In this document: in pieces, positions 45,601 through 56,900 of the stretch | How the letters are laid out: every line of letters begins with the position of its first letter | How positions within the stretch are numbered: position 1 is the stretch's first letter | NCBI GenBank assembly: GCA_019022495.1 | Contig: JAFEKR010000010.1 | Coordinates: 124,001-188,000, forward strand | Origin: Epichloe hybrida | Lineage: Eukaryota > Ascomycota > Sordariomycetes > Hypocreales > Clavicipitaceae | Direction: 5' to 3' | Length of the DNA stretch: 64,000 nucleotides | Translations under genes and position numbers: made by a program | Notes under the pieces: model-generated | What the model was told of the DNA's origin: nothing | The model's input: the letters and a program-made list of their open reading frames with translations, nothing else | Database searches by the model: none

Positions 45601-48600
45601 AAGCTAAAAATTTATTTACACTAAAATAGGATAAGTAATCTAAGGCGTATAGCTAGAAAACCACACTATAGGCTTAACCTAGAAATAAACAAAAGGGAGC
45701 TTATAAAGTTACTTACTCCTATATTTATTCTAGGCTATTAGATTTAGTTTTTTAACTTAACTAGGTTATAGTAAGTAACTTAGTTTTCTAACTTATCTAA
45801 ATTATTCTCCTCCTTATCCTTAGATCCTAATAAGGCATTATCTAGGGATAAGTTTATATTATCCTAACCCGTGTACTTCTCTAGGATCACAAGCTTAGCT
45901 AGATAAAGCATTACTTTCTATTAATTAGACAGAGCCACTAAAGGTCCCTTAATAAAAATAACTTTATCTCTACGCTCCTTAACTCTAATTATAAGTTTAG
46001 AGTTCCTAATATTAAACCTTATACCTATATTATAAAGCTAGGGTAAACCTAGAATTAAAATAGTCTAGTTCTTAGGCTAATAGTCTAGGGTAATTACTAC
46101 CTAAACTAACCGCGTAATGCTATGGTATAACACTTTTATTAACACAAAATGGGTAACTATGTTCTCTTATCTATTAGCATTAATTATTTACAGCCTTTAG
46201 AAACTAATAGATCCTAAATCATAGACTAGTATATTTTCCTATAGTATAAACGCTTAAGATATAATATTAATCTTAGCTCCCTAATTAGCTACTGCTTATC
46301 CTAGTTTAAGATTAAATACCTATTCCTTCTAAAATCCTATATAAGCTTAGATAGTAATCCTAAATAACTTAGTACCTAATTAATACTCTTAAAGTAACTT
46401 AGTGTTATAATTATTAGCTATAGGACTTTTCTAACCCTTACTAGACATAGCCTAAACTAAGCTTATATTAAGTAAGAAGGCTACCTTTTTCTTTATCCGC
46501 TTCCTTAGGGCTATTACCCTTAATAATAGCTTCTAAAACTACTTAGATATTTCTAGGCTAATTTACTATAAATCCATTAGCGAAATTAGGACTAAGATAT
46601 AACTTACTAGGGCCTTCTAGTTAATAGGACCTAGACTCTTATATCCCTAAATCTTACTTAATGCCCTTATATTCTATTTAACTACCTTTTCTCTTACTAA
46701 TAGTGTAGCCTTAGGAGTTAGAGTTAGACTTTCTAATATCTTACTAAGGGGTATTCCCTTTTGTTTTTTTAATAGTAGCGTGGCTTCTAATACTAATATT
46801 ATAACCTATAGAGCACCTTAAGCAATAGACTTAAGGGTTTCTATATTAGCTTTTTTAAGGCTCTTAATAAGGGGTTTTAAAACTCTAGCTTTACCCTTTT
46901 TCTTATTAGTAATATCCTTTACTTATGCCTTTATATTAGTATAGCAAGCCCTAATTTTCTATAAGCTTATAGTAACTATAAGGTTTTATTTAAGCTAAAT
47001 AAGCTAGGGATTCTCTATAAGGTTAGGTAAGTTTTTAATAGCACCTAGCTTAATTAAAGTATATTAAACTCTAACTAAAGATTTACCTGTGACCTCTTTA
47101 ATAATCCTAGATATTACTATATCCTTATGTTTATTACTATTTAAGTACACCTAAGCTAACTAAGCATGGATTTATCTAGGTACTTATAACTAGTTATTAT
47201 AAGGGGGAAGTATTATTAATTTTAACTATAAGGATTTCTATTATTATAATAAATCATTTCTAGTTATAGTATAGTTTATAGCATAATATCTAGTAACTTC
47301 ACACTTAAAGTAAGCACCCCTATAGGGTAATAGTGTGGTTCTATTAATATACTAATTCCTTAATTTAGTTACTAGTCTTAGTTTAAGTGCTTTTCCTCTT
47401 TAACTAGCACCTTAGGTTATTATAGGTATATTTTATAAGGGTTAATATACACTAGTACTATTATTCTAATACTAAGGGGGAAAGGTTACTTATTAAGTTC
47501 TAGGGATAAACTAGTTAGCACTACCTTATAGGTTTGCTAAAGCTTTATTCCCTAAGTTAATATTACCTTTATTCTATGTCTAAGGATAATTTTAAAGGTA
47601 TATAGCTAGAGTTAGTGTTTAATTAACTACTTAAGGTATAGGGTAATACTTACTAAATTACTAAGGGTTAGTAAAACCATATATTCCTAATAGACCTAGG
47701 TATAACATTATAGGCTAAAGCTAGGTAATTAAAGCATTAACTAAAGTAAACTATTATCTCTATTCTCCTAATACTTCTATAAACCCTAGGGGTAGTTTAT
47801 ATGCCTAAGATAACACTTTATTAGTAAAGCACCTACTCTAGAGTTTAATAAATTCCTCTATTAAAGTGATTTTTATATCTTATGTAGTTATTTTTATAAG
47901 ATTAGCTTTTACCTCTAAAATAGTGGTAGCTTACTTAATATGTTCTTAGGCTTCTCTAAGGCTATTAGTAACTAATATATTCTAGCTAATTAATTCCTAT
48001 ATTAGTAATTTATTATATAATCCTTAAATAAACCACTAGATAAAGTTATAGAGGGTGTAACTCTTAATTAAAGTAAAGGGATAGTTAGAAGTAATTAGTT
48101 TATCCCTTTCTTTAGTATAATAAAGTATATTTAAAATGCAAGAGTAATAGGCAGTAAGGGCCTTACTCTTACTATATTAAAGTTTTATATTAGTACTAGT
48201 TTCTACTTCTTTATTAATAATATTAGGAGGGTATTACTCTTATAGTAACTATTAGAGAGTGGCTAAATTAGCAGTAGTTACTACACTATTCTTAGCCCTT
48301 AAGACTATAAGCCTTAATTACTCTAAGCTATTAATAAAAGTAACTGCCTTATTACTTAAGGCTATGTTAATAGCTTAGATAAAGGTGTTTAGGTTAATAT
48401 CCTTACCTTTATTAATAGTCTTAAAAGTCTACTATAAATAACTTAACTATTATCCCACTAATATAAACCTATTAAAGGTCCTAATATCTTAAGATAAGGG
48501 TAACTTATATAGCTCTATTATAGGCTAATAAGTAAGTGTTTTTACTATAGGTTTTTTAGTTTCTAATAAAGGTAACTTTAATTCTAATATAGTGGTAAGT

Positions 48601-48956
48601 TACTTAAAGAAATAGGCTAACTAGATTATAGCCTAGTCTCCTAGTCTAGTAAAAGGGAAGTTTTCTTCTCTTACTAGGACGCTTCCTAGAGATAATAATG
48701 TTATTAATTCTAAGTTATAATTATATACCTCCGCTATTTGCGGATTCTATAGGGATTTTGACTCCTATGCCTTTAGATTAATAATAGTAATAACTAAAAG
48801 TATAGGGATTTAATAGTTTTAAGCAAGGATTAGGAAGATATATATAAGTAAGTAGACCACCCTAGTCTAACTAATAATAACAAGGATAATGCAGAAATAA
48901 TAACTTAACTTTAGGTAGCTTAAGGAAGCTCTTATTACTATCTCCTAGCGTGGTCG

Positions 48957-49121
48957 CTAAGAACTAAAAGAACAGAGAAACGAAGCTTTTATTAATTAAT
49001 TAACTAAACGAACAAATTTTGTGGTAATAGTCTAGGAGGAAAAGAAGCCCTAACCAAAAATCTGCTGGTAGGGTTTTTGTGCTAGGTGGGCCAGGTGCCT
49101 CGCACCTGCCCCCACCCGTCA
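48957..49121 (-). repeat. 5' LTR of the 11-kb Gypsy element
   Basis: Plus-strand text CTAAGAACTAAAAGAACAG to CCCCCACCCGTCA. Here the left (inner) half carries the C-to-T changes, and the right (outer) half is intact. Confidence 0.9.
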
Positions 49122-49714
49122 GTTGGTGGAAATTTTTTAGCGTCGTCCGTGGGCGACTAGCGCCGTAGCGGTGGCGCGGGAGAGCCCGTTTCAACCGATG
49201 GTGGCACACGCCCCTTCCGGCGCCTGCCGACCCCTGTGAATGGCGCCGAAGCCAAGCCTCATAAACTACCATCTCACGTTAGACTCAGTTCACGTCAAGC
49301 CTTTTCGGCAAGCTCCACCCAGTCACCGGCGAGGCTGAAAAGGTGGAGAATGGGGCGCACCCACCACATGGTTCATGCACTTCGTAAAACGTCTGTGGCA
49401 TGTAAGACCCGTTGCAGCCAAGCCGAGCCAGAGTTACTTGACGAGGGGCTAGGATCAGAGCACTGTGGTGCTGGCTGCGGATTGGCTTGTCTCCGCTGTA
49501 CCTTTCAGCACTTGTAATGAAGTAAAGAAAGTAAAGAAATGCCCGGCGGCGACTTCTCCCTGCCACGCCTTCAAATGAGTCGCAGCCGCCACAGTCACGC
49601 GATTATAGCATCAACGACGCGCCCACACTAGCTCTGGGTCGAGCTGCGAATTGTTTTCACTCGCGCTGCAAAGTTCCCGGTCCTTTCCCAAACCAATCGA
49701 TAAACGCAACCATC
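49122..49714. promoter_or_regulatory. Upstream region of the CoA ligase gene
   Basis: This is GC-rich sequence between the Gypsy LTR and the ligase start. No clear TATA box was seen. The short frames here overlap one another on both strands and none has family-like text. Because the Gypsy element stops 593 bases upstream, part of the native promoter may be displaced. Confidence 0.45.
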
Positions 49715-51799
49715 ATGATCTTTACCGCACCGTCATTCGTGCCATCTCTGCCCGACCCTCTCCCTCTCCAGGAGACTATAGGGGACTTTTGCCTCACAGA
49801 GCGACTTGCGAAAGTATGTGCCCAAGGTTCGGCAGAGAAACAACCGGTGCCCTTCGTCGAGGCAGCGATTGATCGTTTATGGACAACCGACGCCATCAGC
49901 ACTCGCGTTGGGCAGCTGGCAAGAGCCTTGTGTTCAGCATGGAACATTACTCCCGGGCAAAAGTGGCACAAACAAGTGGCCATCTTGGCTTCCAATTGCG
50001 TACGTCTTCCTTTGCTTCAAAACTTCCCCAACAGACACTTGACCTGCTCTCCAGATGGACACTCTGATCCTCACATGGGCCATTCATCGTATCGGAGGTG
50101 GGTGCCTCATGCTGCAACCAACGAGTTCGACCATGGAGATGGCGGCGCACCTCGATCGCGTACCGCCATTCGCCATGTTTGCGACAGTCGACCTCCTATC
50201 TCTTGGTCAAGACGCCCTTCAACGCAGCTCCCTTCCGTCGGATTTGCCATTCTATAAATTCTCAGAGTCCTATGGTCCCGCAAGCAAGCGAGCGCCAGCG
50301 CAAGACACATCCACATCCAAGACCCCGAGTCTAGACGAGTTGATTGCTGCCAGCAAGGAGCTGTCGCCGCTTCCAAAAACCCCACTGCCTGCCGGAGAAG
50401 CAGGTCGGCGAGTCGCCTACTACTGTACTACCAGCGGCACGTCTGGTTTCCAGGTAACATCACATTCTACTCATCGTACGGTTCAATACTTACCATAACT
50501 TGCTTGGCGTTGGTCTAGCGCGTTGTAGCAATCACACATGAGAACATCATTGCCAGCATTCTGCAAGCTGGCATGTTCACAGACATCACTAAAGAGAGAT
50601 TTGAAGTTGCGCTGGTCTTCACGCCATTCAACCACATCTATGGTCTGCTGACCGCCCATACCTTAATGTGGCTGGGTCATAGCACGGTAATCCACCGTGG
50701 TTTCAACATGTTGGAGGTCCTGACGTCCATTCCTAAACATCGCATCACTACACTTTATATGGTAAGTCCAGCAAAACATAAGCAGCGCCCTTTTATGATT
50801 CACAAACTTGCACGGAGAATGTGAATTAATTTTCTGGTTGCTCTAGGTCCCGCCCATCATCAACGCCATGTCGCGTAACGCATCTCTCCTCAATCGATTT
50901 GACCTGAGCACCGTCCGCTCAATCATCGCGGGCGGAGGGCCACTTAACAAAGAAGATTACTTCAAAATGCAAACCGTGCGACCGGATTGGAAGCTTCTTT
51001 CTGGTTGGGGTAAGTCACCGTATCTTGGTCGAAATGTGAGATATCGCTAATGCATGGTCCAGGCCAAACGGAGAGCTGCGCTGTCGGATCTTTGGCTTTT
51101 CCCAAAGACGCTGTCGCTGGCTCAAGCGGAGTTCTGCTCCCGGGTCTCCGCCTTCGACTGAGAAACGACGACGGTCATGAAGTCGAGGGTCTCGAGGAGA
51201 TGGGAGAGATCGAGATTGCTTCTCCCAGCGTTCTGTACGGATATATTGACCATGCAACTGAAGCTCTTGTAACACCTGTCACCGAAGAGTTCTGGAGGCC
51301 AACAGGAGATGTTGGTCTCATTCGAAAGTGTCCCAGCGGTGAGCAGCATGTTTTTATCGTCGATCGTATTCGCGACATGATAAAGGTCAAGGTCAGTGAG
51401 AGAGAGGTGCAAGAGATTGCTTTACATAGCATGAGTCCACCTCAATTACCATACTAATGGTCCGTCTTGTAGGGCAACCAAGTCGCTCCCGGTGAGATCG
51501 AAGTCCATCTCATGCAACATCCCGCCGTTGCTGAGGCCGCCGTCGTTGGTATCGCTGATGCGATAGCTGGCGAGCGACCCTTGGCTTTCATAGTTCGAGA
51601 GCCTTCATACTCAATAGATGTAAGCGAGGCCGATCTTGGAAAGATTATACAGGAACACAACGACTCAACGCAGCCCGAGATCTGCCGCTTGCAGAATCGA
51701 ATCATAATTGTCGATTCGATCCCCAAAAGTGCTAATGGAAAGGTTCTTAAGCGAGAACTAAGAAAGCAGGTGACATCATGGAATCCCCCAAAACAGTAG
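49715..51799 (+). CDS. Acyl/aryl-CoA ligase, ANL superfamily (4-coumarate-CoA-ligase-like), six exons, 581 aa
   Basis: The enzyme activates a carboxylic acid as acyl-AMP and transfers it to CoA. The exons are 49715-49999, 50055-50453, 50519-50761, 50847-51009, 51063-51391 and 51473-51799. All five introns have GT-AG ends (GTACGT, GTAACA, GTAAGT, GTAAGT, GTCAGT) and join in frame. Visible motifs: P-loop [10 protein letters not shown] (219-228), [17 protein letters not shown] (361-368), RPTGDVG (443-448), hinge [21 protein letters not shown] region (463-483), and [13 protein letters not shown] with catalytic K563. The usual P-K after the P-loop is F-Q-R here, which is odd but not necessarily disabling. 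There is no peroxisomal C-terminal SKL (it ends NPPKQ). The length is near the family norm, and the gene appears intact beside a large transposon. The substrate cannot be told from sequence. Confidence 0.93.
50000..50054 (+). other. Intron 1 of the CoA ligase
   Basis: 55 bp, phase 0, GTACGT...CTCTCCAG, joining ASNC to MDTLILTW. Confidence 0.85.
50454..50518 (+). other. Intron 2 of the CoA ligase
   Basis: 65 bp, phase 0, GTAACA...GGTCTAG, splitting the P-loop region between SGTSGFQ and RVVAITHEN. Confidence 0.85.
50762..50846 (+). other. Intron 3 of the CoA ligase
   Basis: 85 bp, phase 0, GTAAGT...GCTCTAG, joining ITTLYM to VPPIINAM. Confidence 0.85.
51010..51062 (+). other. Intron 4 of the CoA ligase
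   Basis: 53 bp, phase 1, GTAAGT, branch CGCTAATG, acceptor CCAG. It splits the Gly codon in SGWGQTES. Confidence 0.88.
51392..51472 (+). other. Intron 5 of the CoA ligase
   Basis: 81 bp, GTCAGT donor, branch TACTAAT, acceptor TTGTAG. It joins DMIKVK to GNQVAPGE. Confidence 0.88.
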
Positions 51800-52310
51800 T
51801 CATGTCACGGGCGTTTGTAAATAGAGTGTAGAGGTTCATTTTACATCCTATTCTTAAGCTAGTCCATTTCGACGTGTCAAATAGTCGTGTATACATGGTC
51901 GGCTTGCCCTGAATACCAATATCGATCTAGATATATCTAGGTTATTGTTATTTTTAAGGTCCGACGCCATCCTAGCCCGGAGCTACCCGGCACGGTTGAA
52001 CTTTTGTATCGCGAGTTACGATTTTGGGAATTGATAGAGCGGCATGACACTTTTGATACAGAGGCATGGCCTTACAGAAGCATGTCTTTCACGGTTTCTG
52101 ATTCGTTCAAATTTCATCTGTTAAACCGTCTTGAATTCTGCCGCCTCCACTCTAAGTACCTAGACATTGAGCTTGCCTTGTTTGACCTTTTGCTCCAAAA
52201 GTCCGCAGCTTTGGAATCCGTTTGCCATTTATTCGTTTCTTCTGGCACATCTTTTCCGAAACACCAAGAATGCATTAGGCAATGAGTGAGCGGCAGCAAC
52301 TCTACAAGAT
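51800..52310. other. Intergenic, 3' of the CoA ligase
   Basis: This is GC-balanced sequence. A 93-codon plus-strand frame (52004-52285) lacks an ATG at its beginning and has no recognisable family. I leave it uncalled. It probably contains the ligase 3' UTR and the tail of the kinase relic. Confidence 0.4.
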
Positions 52311-52620
52311 TCATTGACCTATTCTGACACGATTCTTAGCCGCCTGACGCTGTTTAGCAGATATCCCCTGCGGCCAATGACCAGACTTACAAATTTTGAC
52401 GTTTCCGTCCATGTCGGCTAGTATTTTTGTTTCACTAAGCTTGGTGCGCCGAAGGCGAGTGTTTTCTAGAAACGCTAGCCCTTGCAAAACCTTATAAAGC
52501 TGTGAGATGAAGTCATTTGTTAGGCATTGAGGGGTTAGTTAGTTACTTACCTGTCCGAGGGCTGCTGCAAGTGCAAGCTCATTAACTGAAATGTGGACTG
52601 GACAACGACAACTCCTGAGC
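52311..52620 (-). pseudogene. Relic of a protein-kinase-like gene with one intact intron
   Basis: On the minus strand, exon text HISVNELALAAALGQ (ends at 52551) is followed by a clean intron (52500-52550, GTAAGT donor, CTAAC branch, CACAG acceptor). The next exon reads LYKVLQGLAFLENTRLRRTK and then KILADMDGNVKIC. The LxGLxFLE...LxxTKIL.D.DGNVKI layout matches the catalytic-loop region of degenerate fungal kinase-like proteins. The N-lobe is missing: a Copia III LTR begins at 52721. The catalytic HRD is absent (LRRTKLS), and the DFG region is lost. The frame ends at a TGA at 52311-52313. It is probably a dead fragment. Confidence 0.6.
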
Positions 52621-52720
52621 TAAAGCACATACAACGGCCAGAAATATTCCAGGCCTGGCCGCTGGATCCGTATCCACGAAAGCGCCGATAATTCGGCTGT
52701 GATTGTGATGGCTCAGTTAC

Positions 52721-52987
52721 TGTGGAGTGATGCAGACGGAGGCAAAGAGTGATCAGAAGAGAAGATAATAATATAGAATTACTATCTAGGAATTTAGAAT
52801 AGAAGAGAAAAGGGAAGCTTATAAGCTTTAAATCTATAAGTAATAAATCTAAGTCTTTAAATAAAGCCTATAATAAGCCGCGATATTAAATATAATATAA
52901 GAAGCTATATTATTAAATAAAGAGGGGATAATAAGAGTAATACCTAATATCTAAGGCTATAATATAAGGCTATAAATATCCTTAACA
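52721..52987 (-). repeat. 3' LTR of Copia III
   Basis: 267 bp, plus-strand text TGTGGAGTGATGCAGACGG to ATATCCTTAACA. It is the complement of the solo LTR at 17161-17900. The outer end (52721-52750) is unmutated. Confidence 0.88.
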
Positions 52988-53635
52988 CTGCCCTTAGTAA
53001 TATATCTAGCTAGTAGTAAAAGAAAAAAAGAAAAGTAAAAAAAATTAAGGTTATTTATAAGGCCTTTAAAATATCTCCCTTTATAAAGTTCTTAGCCTTT
53101 ATTATTTAAAGAAGGTAAATAAAATTACTATATTTAATATATTCTAGACCTTTTATAAATCTATTAGTAATTATTTATTTAGTACTAATCTATTAAAGAT
53201 AAAAATCCCCTTAATAAGCTTTTTATATAATCTATTTATAGTGTAAATTAATATAATAAGTATATCCCTTATACTTCTTATTAAGTATATTAGCTTTTAT
53301 ATTTTAGCTATTTATGAATAGTAGTAATAGGTATAATTATTTAATTCTAAAGTTATTAAGAAGTTAAGTAACTTAGAGTATTAATAGGCTAGTTAGTATA
53401 AGGTTAATAAATTTAGCTTCTATAAAGCTAAGGGCTATAAGAGTTAATTTGTTTAATTACTAAAGGATATATCCTTTAGTAAGGGTTATAATATACCCTA
53501 TAGTTAAATATCTTATATCTAGGTTATTAGTAAGAGAGGTATTACTAAATCCCTTTACTTAAAGTATTAATTTAGGGTTTAAAGAACTATATTCTCTAAG
53601 AATAATTCCTAAATTATTTACTCCTATAAGGTATT

Positions 53636-53921
53636 TGTGGCTTCCTTCGGACCTTCGGACAATAGATAGTCCGACCGTGGCCAAAGAGTGAAGCCACTAA
53701 ATGGATGCACGCGATGCAATTAGATGCATTACAAGCTACCCCGCTCCGTTAGCAGTAGCACCACACTATAGCCTCACTTTTCCCCCTTTTTGCTTACTTT
53801 CTCTTCTAGCTAAATTCCTCTCCTTCTCCTTTTTCTCTTCTCTTAGTTATTAGCTATTATCATTAACTTCATTAAATTCAACCCCTTTACACTAGTGTAA
53901 CGTTCCTTAGTATAACTAACA
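53636..53921 (+). repeat. 5' LTR of Copia I copy 2
   Basis: 286 bp, TGTGGCTTCCTTCGGACC to GTATAACTAACA. The outer half is CG-rich and intact. Confidence 0.92.
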
Positions 53922-56900
53922 CTAATTAGTGGTTAACTATAACCATAGATAAGTTAGGTATTATAAGAAAAGACATTTCTATAGATAACGCAGCCCCTTA
54001 CCTCTTAAGCTAACCTAGACAGGCTATTTAGGTAGAGAGGCATAACTATAGAGTGTGCTAAAGGAAGATAAACTAGAATCCTAGTTACAGGCTTATTAGA
54101 CTTCTAAGGGATTAATCTATTAACCCTTAGGCTTATAGGATATAACCTTATTATATCTATCTAGGATATTTAGTTAATTATTAATCTTATTATCTATCAT
54201 AAGAAAACCAACTAAATAACCAAATCTATTGCTATAAGGCATTTTATTTAAACCTAACGTTAAAAACAATCCTTAGCTAAGCTAGCTAACCTATATAACC
54301 TTCTTTTACACTCTCTTTATAACCCCTTTTCTCTCTTTATAGCTTTTTGCGCCTTAGTATTCTAAACATTAAGTTATTTCTGCTTTTACGCTATCTTTAC
54401 AGCCTGCTCTTCCCTCTTTTTTGCTGTTTTTCCCTCTTTCATACTTTTTCCATTGTTTTTTGTTATTTCCCTCTATTTATCCTATTAATCCTGTTTATCT
54501 TGTTTATCCTATTCCGTTTATCCTATTTATCCCACCCTGTTTATCCTATTTATCCTATTTACCCTATTTTTCCTGTTTTTCCTATTTTGCCTGTTTTTTA
54601 GGTTTACCTAGCCTATCTCTCTTAATAAACGTAGAAATTACGCTATTATTATACTGCTATTTGCTTTATTTAAATTATTTAAGAAGACTAAACCCTTCTT
54701 AAGAAAGGGATAGAATTAAACATTAGACTATTAATAAGATAGACTCCTTACCTTACTTCCCCTAATAATAAGATATTCTAAAAGCCTTTAGAAATAGCTT
54801 TTAAAAGACTAGAAAAGAATAGTTTACTAAGGTAACTATAGCTATATTTATTTATACTTATAAGAGACTAGGAAAAGCTTACCTAGCTAAACCTAGAGGC
54901 TACTACATAGCCTAAACTTAATAATCAGATTATAAGGTTTATTTACACTAGTAAGCATTAAAATTAGTAAGGAGAAAACCTTTAGGAGAACTTTAGAGAA
55001 GATTTTAAAGGTTAAATAAAAGATATATTTAGGAGAGCTTCTAATAAGCTTATAAGAGAGCTATAAAACTCCTTATAAGATAATAATATTTATATTAGCT
55101 AAGGAGTAAGCCTTCCTATCCTAATAGCCCTTAAACGTGTGCTTTAAGAGATAATAATAACCCTGTAGTTAGGAAATAAGTTATAATCCCCTAAACCGCC
55201 TTATATATAACCTCTATAAGCCACTGCCCTAAAGACCTTCCCTAATATTCCTTACCCTTAAAAGGAATAATCTCTATATCCTCTATAAGAACCCTTATAA
55301 TAATCTTAATTATATTAGGAGTTTAACCCTTAATAGCTTGCCTTCCTTCCTTATTCCTTCCCTTTAGATAAATAAATTACAAAGAAAATATTTAAGCTTA
55401 TAAAGATATATAAGGATAGTAACTACTATAGTAAGAAGCTATATAACTTTCTCTTGCTAAAACTCACGCTCTTTAAGAGTAAGTATAACTAGATTAACCT
55501 CCCTAAGTTATATTTTAGTAAAGCATTCCCTATTATATTAATAGGAGATACTAAATAGTACTTTCTTAATTACCTTACTAGTAAGAACCTCTCTTATAAA
55601 GAGATAATTATAAATATCTATTAATAATTTAAAATAGAAAGCAATTAATAGTTCTATTACTATAAGTAAAGTAATATAACCCTTAAAAATATCATTACAT
55701 AGAACCCTAATAAAAGCAAGCTTAAGTGCCTTAAGATTCTATTAACTACCTTAAAGAGAGTTTACAAAGAGCTATACCTCTCTAACACAGTAAATATAAA
55801 GCTCTATAAGCAAACCTTAAACACAGTCTTTAGTATCCCTAAATATTAGGTAGTGAAGTATATGCATACACTAGGCTTTAAGAACCTTACTAGTAACCTC
55901 TATAAATTAATTATAATTACAGAGAGTAATATAAGAAGTAAGTAATACCACTAGCATTAAGATAAAGACCTATTAGAGGCAATATTTATAGACTACTAAT
56001 ATAGCTAATAGAATTAAAAAGACTAAGGAAGAGAAGGTTATTATAGTAACTCTAAATAACCTAAGTAATACTTTATTTATAGTAAGAGTAGCTACTAGTT
56101 ATTAAACTACACTAATACTAAATATTAGAAAGAGAAAGAGAGGTAGTAAGCTAGCAAGAACTATTATTTACCTCCTATAGAGAAGAAGTTTTAGGTATTC
56201 CTTACTTTATTTAAAGGAAATAATAGTAATAAGGAAGAGGAAAGAGAAGACTAGGAAACATAGCTTAAGGCCTTTACTTAGGACTAAGATAATAGTAATA
56301 ATAATATTAAGAAGAAGCTATTATTAAAGGCATAACTTAGTATTATATAATTCTTCTACGTAGGATCATAAATAATAGATAACGTTAACATCCTTATAAC
56401 GCTTAAGAATTAAGCTTTTTAACACGCCTTACTTAAGCAAGAGCTATACCTTAAAGAGGCTTCTAATAAAGATAATTTAATCTATTATGCCTCTAAAGGA
56501 CACTATTTTAAAGAGATCTTTAGAGGAATTATACTAGATATAGGAGCCTTAGGCTAATTAACTACTAGTCTAGCATAAGCTAAAGCCTTACTAAGATTAA
56601 TGCTATTATTAACGATTAAACCTTATAACCTAGAAGTTATTTGCTTTAGTACTAGATTAGTAATAACACATAGCGTTATCTATATGCTTACGAAGCTTAG
56701 CTAAATTAACTTCTATGTCCTTAACACTACTACACCCTTTCTCTTTTCCCTTACTAATATATTAATTTAAAATAATAAGACTATACTTATTATGCGTAAA
56801 TAGGGCTACCCTTAGTAGCTTCTAAAGGCAAGAGAAACTGCCGCTTTTTACCTATTAAAAGGAGAGATTTATTAACTTCACTAAAGGTTTAGTTATCCCT

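Larger units (their letters stand above)
38016..49121 (-). mobile_element. Complete Gypsy-type LTR retrotransposon, 11.1 kb
   Basis: Two LTRs of exactly 165 bp (38016-38180 and 48957-49121) bound the element. The flanks are GTTAG on the left and GTTGG on the right, a duplication with one RIP-type change. Minus-strand translation, with RIP stops read as Gln/Trp, gives an RT with an IYIDNIF active-site region (about 44650) downstream of a decayed DLK-type strand (about 45000). Then comes an integrase zinc-binding segment (HNKSGHFG-like, then C..C) at about 43350-43490, and an integrase core with IGIDYIGPFP-like text at about 43220. RT before integrase is the Gypsy order. About 4.4 kb remains between integrase and the 3' LTR, longer than usual. 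All frames are broken. Confidence 0.88.

Noticed and set aside
52004..52285. 93-codon plus-strand frame
   Set aside because: It begins with TTG rather than ATG, has no recognisable domain and borders the kinase relic on the other strand.
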